Assembly (NCBI GenBank): GCA_017468395.1
Contig: JAFUIR010000014.1
Coordinates: 102,938-166,937, forward strand
DNA: 64,000 nt
Reading direction: 5' to 3'
DNA from: Lachnospiraceae bacterium
GTDB taxonomy: Bacteria > Bacillota > Clostridia > Lachnospirales > Lachnospiraceae
Shown: piece after piece, positions 9,206-17,533 of the stretch
Layout of the letters: every line of letters begins with the position of its first letter
Position numbering within the stretch: position 1 is the stretch's first letter
Position numbers and translations under genes: made by a program
Notes under the pieces: generated by a model
What the model saw: the letters and a program-made list of their open reading frames with translations, nothing else
Databases searched by the model: none
What the model was told of the DNA's origin: nothing

Positions 9206-10078
9206 ATGAAGAATATGGATTTTAATAAAATTGAAAAAAGTGCCAAAACCCGCCAGAAAGTAGTAAGTACCATAACTTACGCACTTTTGGCAATATGGGC
9301 ATTGGTGGTACTGTTTCCTTTTTACTGGATGATTTTGACGTCCGTAAAAAGTTACGGCTCCTATAACTCCGAATATATTCCTAAGTTTTTTACATTGTCC
9401 CCCACATTTGAAAACTATGTGGAGGCATTTACGGCGGTGCCTTTGGCAAAATACTTTTTAAATACCACTATTTTTACAGTTTTGACAACGGCTGTTATGC
9501 TTGTGGTAATTACACTGGCGGCTTTTGCTTTTGCACGATTGGATTTCAAAGGAAAAAATGCGGCTTTTGTAATTTTTCTTTCCCTGATGATGATTCCCAA
9601 CGAACTGGTTATCATCACAAACTTTGTGACCATTACGGAGTGGGATATGCGAAATACCTTTGCAGGACTGATTTTGCCATCCATTACTTCTGTATTTTAT
9701 ATTTATCTACTGAAAGAAAATTTTGAGCAGATACCGGACAGTTTATACTACGCAGCGAAAGTGGACGGCACATCGGATTTAAAGTACCTTCTGAAAGTGA
9801 TGGTGCCTATCTCTAAGCCCACGCTGGTTACCATTACGATTTTGAAAGTTATCGAGTGCTGGAACTCTTATGTGTGGCCCAGACTGATTACAGACGATGA
9901 AAATTACTTCCTTGTTTCAAATGGTATTCAGGAAATTAGGGAAAATGGTTTCGGACGTGAAAACATTCCTGCCATGATGGCAGCGGTAGTGGTAATTTCC
10001 CTGCCCTTAATTATACTTTTCCTGATTTTCCGCAATAAGGTAATGGAAGGTGTATCAAGAGGAGGTACCAAAGGATGA
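9206..10078 (+). CDS. Sugar ABC transporter permease (MalG/UgpE type)
   Basis: 290 aa from ATG 9206 with AAGGGAGGCGGC immediately upstream; the in-frame ATG at 9182 is less likely. Six membrane segments are seen, and the EAA loop YAAKVDGTSDLKYLLKVMVP is present at about residues 189-208. The final TGA overlaps the ATGATG of the next gene, a sign of tight co-translation with the binding protein. Confidence 0.88.
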   Translation: MKNMDFNKIEKSAKTRQKVVSTITYALLAIWALVVLFPFYWMILTSVKSYGSYNSEYIPKFFTLSPTFENYVEAFTAVPLAKYFLNTTIFTVLTTAVMLVVITLAAFAFARLDFKGKNAAFVIFLSLMMIPNELVIITNFVTITEWDMRNTFAGLILPSITSVFYIYLLKENFEQIPDSLYYAAKVDGTSDLKYLLKVMVPISKPTLVTITILKVIECWNSYVWPRLITDDENYFLVSNGIQEIRENGFGRENIPAMMAAVVVISLPLIILFLIFRNKVMEGVSRGGTKG

Positions 10079-11700
10079 TGAAAATGAGAAAAAAATGGTT
10101 ATCCCTTCTCCTTTTGACAGTGCTGACAGTTGGAAGTGCCCTTTCCCTTACGGGATGTCACGGAAGAGAAGGCTTAGAACCCTTTGTGATTCCTGAGGAA
10201 TTTGATACCTCCAGAGAGTATGACATTACTTTCTGGGCAAAAAACGACACCAACAAAACCCAAACTATGATTTACGAGCAGGCCATTGCGGATTTTGAGG
10301 CGCTTTATCCCAATATCAATGTGAATTTGCGCTTGTATACGGACTACGGAAGAATTTACAACGATGTTATTACCAATATTGCCACAAACACTACACCCAA
10401 CGTCTGCATTACCTATCCCGACCATATTGCTACCTATTTGACAGGTGACAATCAGGTGGCCCCTTTGGAAGAGTTGTTAGTGGACGGGAAATATGGTCTT
10501 GGGGGCAGCGAAGTTAGGTTTGATGCCCCTACCAAAGAGGAAATAATTCCGAAATTTTTGGAGGAATGTGAATTTGGCGGACATTATTATGCCATGCCTT
10601 ATATGCGTTCCACGGAAGCATGCTATATCAATAAAACCTATGTGGAAGCATTAGGCTACACTTTACCGGAAAAACTGACCTGGGACTTTGTGTGGGAAGT
10701 GTCCGATGCAGCCACCAAGCAGGATGCAGAGGGCAATTATCTGGTAAACGGACAGAAGGTTATGATTCCGTTTATTTATAAGTCCACAGATAATATGATG
10801 ATTCAGATGCTCCGGCAGAAAGACGCAGGCTATTCCACCAAGGAAGGTCAGATGCTTCTTTTTAACGATACCACGAAAGAACTGCTTTTTGACATTGCAG
10901 ACCATGTGAAGTTGGGAGCCTTTTCGACTTTCAAGATTTCCAGTTATCCTGCCAATTTCTTAAATGCAGGGCAGTGTATTTTTGCTATTGACTCTACGGC
11001 AGGTGCCACATGGATGGGAACAGACGCCCCTCTTTGCGACATTAGTGAAGAAAAAATCGTGGAATTTGAAATTGAAGTTATGGAAATCCCCCAATTTGAC
11101 CCGGAAAATCCGGAGATGATTTCCCAAGGTCCCTCTGTTTGTATTTTTAACAAAGAAGACCCTCAGGAAGTTATGGCATCTTGGCTTTTTATGCAATATC
11201 TGCTGACGAACAAAGTGCAGATTGCCTATGCCCAGACGGAAGGTTATGCGCCGGTCACATCCAAAGCACAGCAGGATCCGCAGTATTTGGACTATTTGAG
11301 CCGTGGGGGCGAAGACAATGAACTTTATTATGATGTAAAGATTGAGGCAACGGAGATTTTGCTTGACAACGTGGACAATACCTTTGTGACACCGGTGTTT
11401 AACGGCTCTGCATCCCTTCGTGATGCGGCTGGGCAACTTATTGAAAATACGGTAAAATCCGTGAGAAGAAAGCAGACCGTGGATGAGGCGTACATGGAAA
11501 GTCTTTACAGTGACACCATTTCCCTGTACCGTCTGGACCAGTTGGAAAGTCAGGGAGGAGCCCTTGGAGCGGATAAGGCGGCTCTTGGGGAAATGCCGGG
11601 GACTTCCGTCATATTACTTTCTTCTTTGGGAGTTGCATGGATACTTATTATCCTTTATGTAGGCTGTCAAATGATAAAAAAGAAGAGAAATAATCAATAA
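10075..11700 (+). CDS. Sugar ABC substrate-binding lipoprotein with an extra C-terminal membrane anchor
   Basis: 541 aa. A lipoprotein signal peptide ends in the lipobox LTGC at about residue 28. The following roughly 450 residues have the family-1 extracellular solute-binding fold cues: an opening DITFWAKNDTN strand, FEALYPNINVNL and CIFAIDSTAG. The last 33 residues are a hydrophobic helix (VILLSSLGVAWILIILYVG) followed by KKKRN, so the protein seems held to the membrane at both ends, which is unusual. AGGAGG lies 9 bases before the start, inside the permease gene. The substrate is probably an oligosaccharide or glycerol-phosphate-like compound; it cannot be fixed from sequence. Confidence 0.85.
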   Translation: MMKMRKKWLSLLLLTVLTVGSALSLTGCHGREGLEPFVIPEEFDTSREYDITFWAKNDTNKTQTMIYEQAIADFEALYPNINVNLRLYTDYGRIYNDVITNIATNTTPNVCITYPDHIATYLTGDNQVAPLEELLVDGKYGLGGSEVRFDAPTKEEIIPKFLEECEFGGHYYAMPYMRSTEACYINKTYVEALGYTLPEKLTWDFVWEVSDAATKQDAEGNYLVNGQKVMIPFIYKSTDNMMIQMLRQKDAGYSTKEGQMLLFNDTTKELLFDIADHVKLGAFSTFKISSYPANFLNAGQCIFAIDSTAGATWMGTDAPLCDISEEKIVEFEIEVMEIPQFDPENPEMISQGPSVCIFNKEDPQEVMASWLFMQYLLTNKVQIAYAQTEGYAPVTSKAQQDPQYLDYLSRGGEDNELYYDVKIEATEILLDNVDNTFVTPVFNGSASLRDAAGQLIENTVKSVRRKQTVDEAYMESLYSDTISLYRLDQLESQGGALGADKAALGEMPGTSVILLSSLGVAWILIILYVGCQMIKKKRNNQ

Positions 11701-11705
11701 TGGTA

Positions 11706-11733
11706 TTGATTTATTGGGAGATTTTAGTATAAT
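11706..11733 (+). promoter_or_regulatory. Promoter for the small lipoprotein gene
   Basis: TTGATT at 11706-11711 and TATAAT at 11728-11733 with a 16-base spacer, in the gap after the sugar operon. The leader to the start at 11804 is about 65 bases and ends in AGAGGAG. Confidence 0.6.
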
Positions 11734-11803
11734 AAAGGCGATGTTTATCTATAAACATTTCTGTAACTATTATGTTAAGAAACAACAGAAAGAGGAGAAA
11801 AAA

Positions 11804-12535
11804 ATGAAAAAAATCACAGCATTACTTATGGCAGTATTAATGGTATTTGGTCTTACTGCATGCGGTTCTGAAGACATTAACGCAAAATCCGAAGGCGTTA
11901 TGACTTATGCAGAATATGCGGCAGCAGAACTTGATTCCGCAGTTGTAATCGAAGGCTATGTTCAGGCAAAACAGTCTTGGTGGAACAATTCCGCTACTGT
12001 TTATCTGCAGGACGGCGAAGGCGCTTACTTCGTATACAACATGGTTTGTTCCGAAGAGGACTATGCAAAACTGGAGCAGGGTACCAAAATCAAAGTTACC
12101 GGTTACAAAACAGAGTGGGCCGGTGAAGTAGAAGTGGCTGAAGGCGCTACTTTCGAAATCATGGATGGTAACTATGTAGCAGAAGCACAGGATGTTACAT
12201 CTCTGCTTGGCACAGATGAACTGATTGATAACCAGAACAAATTTGTTGCTTTCAAAGACATGACAGTAGAAGCAAGCACAGATGCAAACGGTAACGAAGT
12301 TGCTTATTTGTACAAATGGGATGGTTCCGGTCAGGACGGCGATGATTTGTACTTTTACGTTTCTTTGAATGGTGAGAAATATCAGTTCACAGTAGAGTCT
12401 TATCTGTGCGACAACACAACAGATGTTTACGCAGCAGTTAAGAACTTGAAAGTGGGCGATGTAGTTGATATGGAAGGATTCCTTTACTGGTATGAAGGTG
12501 TAAACCCTCACATCACTTCCGTAACTGTAAAATAA
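11804..12535 (+). CDS. OB-fold-like lipoprotein
   Basis: 243 aa from ATG 11804 (AGAGGAG eight bases upstream; upstream in-frame codons have no ribosome site and would spoil the signal peptide). The signal peptide ends with lipobox LTAC at about residue 21. The mature part appears to hold two beta-rich modules, each with a sequence like VVIEGYVQAK...ATVYLQDGEGAYFVYN...KIKVTGY, which resembles the OB-fold domains seen in surface lipoproteins. It contains many Glu/Asp residues. The strong RBS and biased codon use suggest high expression. Function is unknown; a ligand-binding surface role is inferred only from location and fold. Confidence 0.65.
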   Translation: MKKITALLMAVLMVFGLTACGSEDINAKSEGVMTYAEYAAAELDSAVVIEGYVQAKQSWWNNSATVYLQDGEGAYFVYNMVCSEEDYAKLEQGTKIKVTGYKTEWAGEVEVAEGATFEIMDGNYVAEAQDVTSLLGTDELIDNQNKFVAFKDMTVEASTDANGNEVAYLYKWDGSGQDGDDLYFYVSLNGEKYQFTVESYLCDNTTDVYAAVKNLKVGDVVDMEGFLYWYEGVNPHITSVTVK

Positions 12536-12548
12536 TAACAGGAACATT

Positions 12549-12802
12549 AAAAGAACTGTTGTAGAGTAGTTATACTTGGATAGTAATTGTAAAAAGATTT
12601 CTGACGCAGACTCTTGAAAAACCTCAGCACTTAGGTGGTGGGCAGATGCTTTCACAGCAAATGATTGCTTGCAACTCATGTGTTGTGAAAGTGTCTGAAC
12701 AGCACCTTATGTACTGTTACGTTTTTCACGAAGTGAGAACGCGTCTGCAAAGAAACTTTTTACAATGGATATCCAAAGCTATTACTCTACAACAGTTCTT
12801 TT
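12549..12802. repeat. 254-nt imperfect foldback between convergent genes
   Basis: The outer arms (about 12549-12610 and 12741-12802) are complementary at roughly 85% of positions; the terminal 20 bases match almost perfectly (AAAAGAACTGTTGTAGAG against CTCTACAACAGTTCTTTT). A second helix continues inward: the GAAAAAC / GTTTTTC block, then AGGTGGTG...CTTTCACAG against TTGTGAAAG...CAGCACCT. It fills the gap between the lipoprotein gene and the leftward DUF2971 gene. It could be a bidirectional terminator, a structured RNA, or a MITE-like relic; the sequence alone does not decide. Confidence 0.7.
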
Positions 12803-12827
12803 TTGTTGCGTTGATATACAGTCTAAC

Positions 12828-13649
12828 TTATGATGTGGGCTTGCGAAGCGGGCAGGCAGACATGGAAATCTTGTCCTTTAACACAGTGAGCCCATTGTCT
12901 TCCAGATAGTCCTGCAAAATAGGAAGCGACTGGGAGGAGGTGGGGCCGATGATAATCTCGCCCACAAGATCAGAAAGATGCATACCCAGTTTACCGCACA
13001 TTCTGTTTAAATCCAGCGGATAATATTTTTTGATGCGGTCCATGGAAACATGGTATTTAGGCTCCACCGCAAACTCGTTGGAGATGAATGGGGAAACTAC
13101 CAGACGGAATTCCCTTTCACTGGAAAAAGAAGGATGTTTAAAAGCGGCGGACTGCACCCATGCATCGTTCATCAGATGCTGCAAAGCAGAGACACAACTT
13201 GAGAAATCCCCGCTTTTTTTTATTTGCCTGTAAAATTCCGTTACAAGGCGGTGTTCATGCATGTCTGACTGATAATATACTTCCTGCAGGGAAATGGCGC
13301 CGCCCACCATCCGCTGCATCAAATCTTCATGGAATGCAATGCACACACCTTGTCCCAAATGACCGTACCGTTCCCACTGGGAAGCATCGTCACGGTATCT
13401 GGAAAAACAAGCCGCATAGGCGGAGTAATGAAATTCTTTTGCCAGTTCCTTTTGGAAAAAGGCTTCTGCCTTACGGGATTTTTCGTTTTCCCCGTCCTGA
13501 TTCAAATTATCAATCACTGCTTTACAGATGCCATTCATAAAAAGGCGCATCTCGGCAGCATCATTCATATTCAAAATATTGTTAAGGCGCAGTTCTGCGC
13601 AGCGGATAATCCCGTCGAAAGCTGCAAAATCAGTATAATGGTATAACAT
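12828..13649 (-). CDS. DUF2971 family protein
   Basis: 273 aa. It opens with the family hallmark LYHYTDFAAFDGII and LNNILNMNDAAE, and contains CFSRYRDDASQWERYG followed by GVCIAFHED, all typical of DUF2971 proteins. The biochemical role of this family is not established; members often lie in defence or stress islands. The gene is 3 bases downstream of a NUDIX hydrolase on the same strand, so the two are co-transcribed. No membrane segment or signal peptide is seen. Confidence 0.75.
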   Translation of the reverse strand: MLYHYTDFAAFDGIIRCAELRLNNILNMNDAAEMRLFMNGICKAVIDNLNQDGENEKSRKAEAFFQKELAKEFHYSAYAACFSRYRDDASQWERYGHLGQGVCIAFHEDLMQRMVGGAISLQEVYYQSDMHEHRLVTEFYRQIKKSGDFSSCVSALQHLMNDAWVQSAAFKHPSFSSEREFRLVVSPFISNEFAVEPKYHVSMDRIKKYYPLDLNRMCGKLGMHLSDLVGEIIIGPTSSQSLPILQDYLEDNGLTVLKDKISMSACPLRKPTS

Positions 13650-13652
13650 AAT

Positions 13653-14306
13653 TTACCTCCACAAATCAGATACAAAATACATAAGACCGGCCCATGTGTA
13701 GACCGAGTAGAAAAGTCCGTCGCTGTCACGTCCTGCTTTCAAAATTTCCTTCGCTTCAGAGACAGAAAGAAGAGTAAATCCGTCAAAACATTCGCTTCCC
13801 ACAGCCCCGTCCTGATTAAGGCAGGAAGTATCTTCCAAATAGATGATTCCGCAAACAAGGGCGTTGCTTTCGTCTGTCATGCCGGGGGAGGAAAACAGCA
13901 GGGGATTTATTACAAAAAAAGAATCCCTTTCACCGGGTATTATGCCCGTTTCTTCCGTGATTTCTCTTTTGGCAGCAGATAAAAGAGGATTTTCGCTTGC
14001 TACATCCTCTGCATCCAAAAGTCCGGCGGGAGGACTGAGCAGAAACTGTCCTGCGGGATAACGGTACTCCTTGGTAAGTAACAGTTTGGGCTCTTCATTT
14101 TTTATATTTAAAATAACCACGCATGTCACGGCATCCGGAAGCATTTGGCGGAAATCTGCATCAGACTTAATGGCCGCGATGTTTTCCAAAGGGCGCCTTG
14201 TAGCATCAAAATAATGCTTTCCTTCTTCATATTGCAAATCAAAGACTTTTATAAATTTCGACTCAAAAAGAGGCTTCACATTTTCTTTTTTTATCAGAGG
14301 TTTCAT
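13653..14306 (-). CDS. NUDIX hydrolase (ADP-ribose pyrophosphatase-like)
   Basis: 217 aa. The core of the NUDIX box is clear (KREITEETGI, about residues 120-129), but its first half is stretched by a few residues compared with Gx5Ex7REUxEExGU. YRYPAGQFLLSPPAGLLD precedes it, as in ADP-ribose pyrophosphatases of the NudF type, which cleave ADP-ribose to AMP and ribose-5-phosphate. It is first gene of a leftward pair with DUF2971. Substrate is inferred from resemblance only. Confidence 0.75.
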   Translation of the reverse strand: MKPLIKKENVKPLFESKFIKVFDLQYEEGKHYFDATRRPLENIAAIKSDADFRQMLPDAVTCVVILNIKNEEPKLLLTKEYRYPAGQFLLSPPAGLLDAEDVASENPLLSAAKREITEETGIIPGERDSFFVINPLLFSSPGMTDESNALVCGIIYLEDTSCLNQDGAVGSECFDGFTLLSVSEAKEILKAGRDSDGLFYSVYTWAGLMYFVSDLWR

Positions 14307-14421
14307 GGTAAATTCCTTTCAAAGTAAAGTACCTGCCTGTATCAATCTTATTGTATTACAAATCCGGGAAGATGGCAAATAGGGAAAATAAAATAAAAAA
14401 TAGACGAAATAAATCATATGG

Positions 14422-14450
14422 TTGAAATATTCAGAATATTCGTGTAGAAT
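14422..14450 (+). promoter_or_regulatory. Promoter for the chemoreceptor-like gene
   Basis: TTGAAA at 14422-14427 and TAGAAT at 14445-14450, separated by 17 bases and about 36 bases upstream of the start at 14487. Confidence 0.6.
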
Positions 14451-14486
14451 TAATTTTAGGTTTATACAAATATATGGGGTGGTTTT

Positions 14487-15884
14487 ATGAAAATTCAAAA
14501 GAAAAAAAATAAAAAAATGCTTACTCATGAAAAAATCTATAAAATCATGCAATGGTTACCGGTGGTGGTGGCATCTGTTTTCTTTTTAATTAACGCATTG
14601 AAAGGTAACACTTCTGCCATGATTGCCATCGGAATTTGTTTGGCAGTATTTATAGGGGTTTTTGTTACTATCAATGTGAAAAAAGTGTCTTTATATAAAA
14701 AAGAATATGTGCTTGCCGTAGCATTGCCTACATTGGTGTTTATTATTTCACTTTACAGTGGGGCATCCTACAGTGACGATTTCCCCTTGTATCTGGCAGT
14801 GCTGGCAATGACGGGTATGTTTTTGGAACCCCAATTTACGAAAATGCAGGTTTTGCTGGTAGATATTTTTCTGGTGCTTATGTATGTGGTTCATCCGGAA
14901 AAATCAGGTGGTCTGTCTCAGTACATATTGTGCGGTGCCTGCTTTACGCTGGCAGCAATTTTGTTTTATCAGGTTATAAAAAGAGGTCGTGGATTTATCG
15001 AAATCAGTCAGGAGCAGGCGAAAGAATCCGAGACACTTTTAACCTCTATCAGAAGTATGGGACAGGAATTGCAGGATGATTTTGCGGTTTCTTCCGCCAG
15101 AATTGAAACAAGTACAAAAGGGTTACAAAGAGAATCTGCTGCTATTGCACAAGGAGCCGGTTTAGTTTCTGACAGTTGTAATGTGGTGCAAGGCAAAATT
15201 CAGGATACCAAAGAACAGATTTTACAGTTAAACAATGGCGTAAAGCAGTTTGAAATGGCGCTGGGTGAAAATAAAAATAATATGGAAGCCATGAACCGGC
15301 AGGTAGATGCGGTTGGCGAAATCATCAGCCAGTCAGGGGCTGTGTTTAGGGACATGGAAGAGCAGATGAACCGGGTTGCCGGTATTGCAAAACAGATTAG
15401 CGACATCTCTTTTAATTTAACCATCTTGTCTATAAATGCGGCTGTGGAGGCAGCCCGTGCAGGGGAGGCCGGTGCAGGATTTGAGGTGCTGGCAGCGGAA
15501 ATGAGGGCTTTATCGGAAAACAGTACCGCCTTTTCCAATCAGGTATCGGATGTGGTAAAGGAAGTATTGGAAGGTGTGGCAAAAACCTCGGAAAGATTTT
15601 CAGGCAGCGAGGAGGCTTTTTCACAGTCTGAAAAGTCTATGTCTGAGTTGGCAAACAGTTTTGAAAAACTGAATCATCAGTTTGGGGAATTGTATGGAAA
15701 TATCGAATGTCAAAACCGCAATGTAAGCCAGATTGACTATATTTTTGCGGAACTTAACCAGAAAGTGGCAGATATGCACAGCAGTTCTTTGGCAAACCAG
15801 GATGCGGTAACAGAAATTGCAGATGCCATGACAGTATTTAGCGGCAATGTGGGTGAAATTGTAAAAAACACCCAGAGCGTTTAA
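14487..15884 (+). CDS. Membrane methyl-accepting chemotaxis-like protein
   Basis: 465 aa. The first 170 residues hold five or six membrane segments with short loops and no large extracellular sensor domain. Residues about 180-460 are the receptor signalling bundle, with a recognisable tip ILSINAAVEAARAGEAGAGF. There is no HAMP domain, and the six-helix input is unlike classic two-helix receptors, so the stimulus may come from within the membrane. Family knowledge: such proteins feed CheA/CheW. The only chemotaxis-like neighbour is the CheX-like response regulator facing it at 16040-17347. A strong bidirectional terminator separates the two. Confidence 0.8.
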   Translation: MKIQKKKNKKMLTHEKIYKIMQWLPVVVASVFFLINALKGNTSAMIAIGICLAVFIGVFVTINVKKVSLYKKEYVLAVALPTLVFIISLYSGASYSDDFPLYLAVLAMTGMFLEPQFTKMQVLLVDIFLVLMYVVHPEKSGGLSQYILCGACFTLAAILFYQVIKRGRGFIEISQEQAKESETLLTSIRSMGQELQDDFAVSSARIETSTKGLQRESAAIAQGAGLVSDSCNVVQGKIQDTKEQILQLNNGVKQFEMALGENKNNMEAMNRQVDAVGEIISQSGAVFRDMEEQMNRVAGIAKQISDISFNLTILSINAAVEAARAGEAGAGFEVLAAEMRALSENSTAFSNQVSDVVKEVLEGVAKTSERFSGSEEAFSQSEKSMSELANSFEKLNHQFGELYGNIECQNRNVSQIDYIFAELNQKVADMHSSSLANQDAVTEIADAMTVFSGNVGEIVKNTQSV

Positions 15885-15887
15885 TTG

Positions 15888-15991
15888 AAAAAAACGTAGT
15901 GGTACATAAAATAGTGGGGCTACAGATTAAATGATTTGTGAACAATCATTGTAATCTATAGCCCCACTTTTTAAGTACCGACGTTTTTTTA
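15888..15991. terminator. Large nested bidirectional terminator
   Basis: An inner stem pairs AGTGGGGCTACAGATTA (from 15913) with the reverse-complementary TAATCTATAGCCCCACT ending near 15968. An outer stem pairs AAAAACGTAGTGGTAC with GTACCGACGTTTTTTT. T-runs occur on both strands, as expected for convergent genes on either side. Confidence 0.8.
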
Positions 15992-16039
15992 GGGTCTGTG
16001 ACAAGAATTTTTACAATGGTTATGGAAACATAACTATTA

Positions 16040-17347
16040 TTAACAGCCCATTACTTCGTTAACGTTTGCAATAACCTCTTCTTTTTCAAAAGGTTTAGTA
16101 ATAAATTTCTTCGCACCGCATTTCAATGCTTCGATTAATTTGGATTGCTGACCGGCAGCTGTAATCATAATAGCCTTTACAGAAGGATCAATTTCAAGCA
16201 ACTGCTTTAAGGCTTCAATACCATCCATTTTCGGCATGGTAATATCGAGGGTAACCAAATCTGCCTTGCGCTGTTTGTAGGCTTCTACCGCCTCTTCGCC
16301 GTTGCCGGCTTCTGCGATAACAGAGTATCCTTCTTCTTCCAAAATAGCTTTCAGCATTTTTCTGGACATCTTGGAATCATCTACAAGGAGAATGGTTCCT
16401 TTGGAATCTGCTTTTACGTCATAAACAATGTTTTCCTGGGTTGTATAGGAGAAAGGAGTCTGTCCCATTTCTACCTGCGCGTTTACTGCGATAACCAAAT
16501 TGATTTTGCGGTTCTCAATGTAAATGGGAAGCACATAGAAATCACCATTTACAGTCTGGTTTTTATAGGCAAAAGTAGGTTCCATGTCCAGTTCCATTTC
16601 TTTCTGGCTCAGTTCGGTAGCGTATAAACCGCTGTTGATATTGATGAACTCGCAGACTGCATCAAAAGCATCGTTATCTGCAGCAGTATAAGTTTCACCG
16701 GAGAAGTTGCTGGCGATGGTAGCAAAAGCGCCTGCGTCTGTTTCCTCTGCAAGGGCGATGGAATAGGTGTCGGCACCTACTGTTTTCTGGCCTGCCAGAT
16801 AGCAGTAGTCCAGAGATTTTACATGTTGGATTTTTTCAACATAAAAGTCTCTTGTTATGAAGCGGTTGATGTTTCTCACAACCAGACCTGCCAATTCCGT
16901 GACATGATGTTTTGCGGAAAAGGCAAAAATAGGAATAAGAGTGTCCAGTTCATCATTTTTAAGTGCTGCCATGTCTGTGTCGGAGAAGCCCTTTTCTTTC
17001 TGGAAAATGGAAAGAGTTTTGTCCAAAACGGAAGCGGACAACTTCGTACATTCTGACAGGGATTCGATAAATTGTATGTAAGGATTTCCCTGTTTCTTTA
17101 ACAATTCATCAATCTGTGCAGAAGTCAAAAGACCTTTTTCTATGGCAATGTCTCCAAAACGTTTATCAAACTGCATCTGCAATTTGTTGATGTTCTCTAC
17201 TTCCTCCTCTGTTAATAAACCTTCCGCAATAGCGATGGTACCCAACTTTACGCGGACGGACAACTGTTTTTCAATGGCTGCCTTGTATTCGTCGGGTGTA
17301 ATAATTGCTTTTTCTACGAGATATTTCCCGAATAATTGACTAAACAT
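16040..17347 (-). CDS. Three-domain response regulator: GspE-N-like + CheX-like + receiver
   Basis: 435 aa. Residues about 1-90 contain two repeats of LGKYLVEKAIITPDEY / GDIAIEKGLLTSAQIDELL type, matching the GspE N-terminal (MshEN-like) domain, which in some proteins binds c-di-GMP. The middle, about 110-300, has the feel of a CheX/CheC-like phosphatase domain (ETYTAADNDAFDAVCEFININSGLYA). Residues about 315-435 are a receiver domain with LLVDDSKMSRK, the phospho-acceptor Asp in LVTLDITMPKMDG and the conserved Lys in FITKPF. Such a fusion could couple second-messenger sensing, phosphorylation and dephosphorylation. It lies opposite a chemoreceptor-like gene. Confidence 0.7.
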   Translation of the reverse strand: MFSQLFGKYLVEKAIITPDEYKAAIEKQLSVRVKLGTIAIAEGLLTEEEVENINKLQMQFDKRFGDIAIEKGLLTSAQIDELLKKQGNPYIQFIESLSECTKLSASVLDKTLSIFQKEKGFSDTDMAALKNDELDTLIPIFAFSAKHHVTELAGLVVRNINRFITRDFYVEKIQHVKSLDYCYLAGQKTVGADTYSIALAEETDAGAFATIASNFSGETYTAADNDAFDAVCEFININSGLYATELSQKEMELDMEPTFAYKNQTVNGDFYVLPIYIENRKINLVIAVNAQVEMGQTPFSYTTQENIVYDVKADSKGTILLVDDSKMSRKMLKAILEEEGYSVIAEAGNGEEAVEAYKQRKADLVTLDITMPKMDGIEALKQLLEIDPSVKAIMITAAGQQSKLIEALKCGAKKFITKPFEKEEVIANVNEVMGC

Positions 17348-17452
17348 ATAGTGTTCCCTCCCTAATATTTTCTATTATTATACAATATTGTTCAACAAAA
17401 TACCACTAATAAAAAAGAAATAATTTAAAGTATATTAATAATTGATAAGTTG

Positions 17453-17461
17453 TGCTATAAT
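17453..17461 (+). promoter_or_regulatory. Extended -10 promoter of the hydrogenase operon
   Basis: TGC-TATAAT (17453-17461) is an extended -10 element about 75 bases before the assigned start at 17534. No good -35 box is visible, as is usual for this class. Confidence 0.5.
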
Positions 17462-17533
17462 TATTCAGGTATCGTTTGCACCAAGAAGATAAAAAAGCAA
17501 CGATCAGGCAAAGGAAAGGCGGATTATCTGTTT

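Noticed and set aside
11837-12679. 280-codon minus-strand frame
   Set aside because: Antisense shadow of the lipoprotein gene with Cys/Phe-rich low-quality sequence, and it runs into the foldback.
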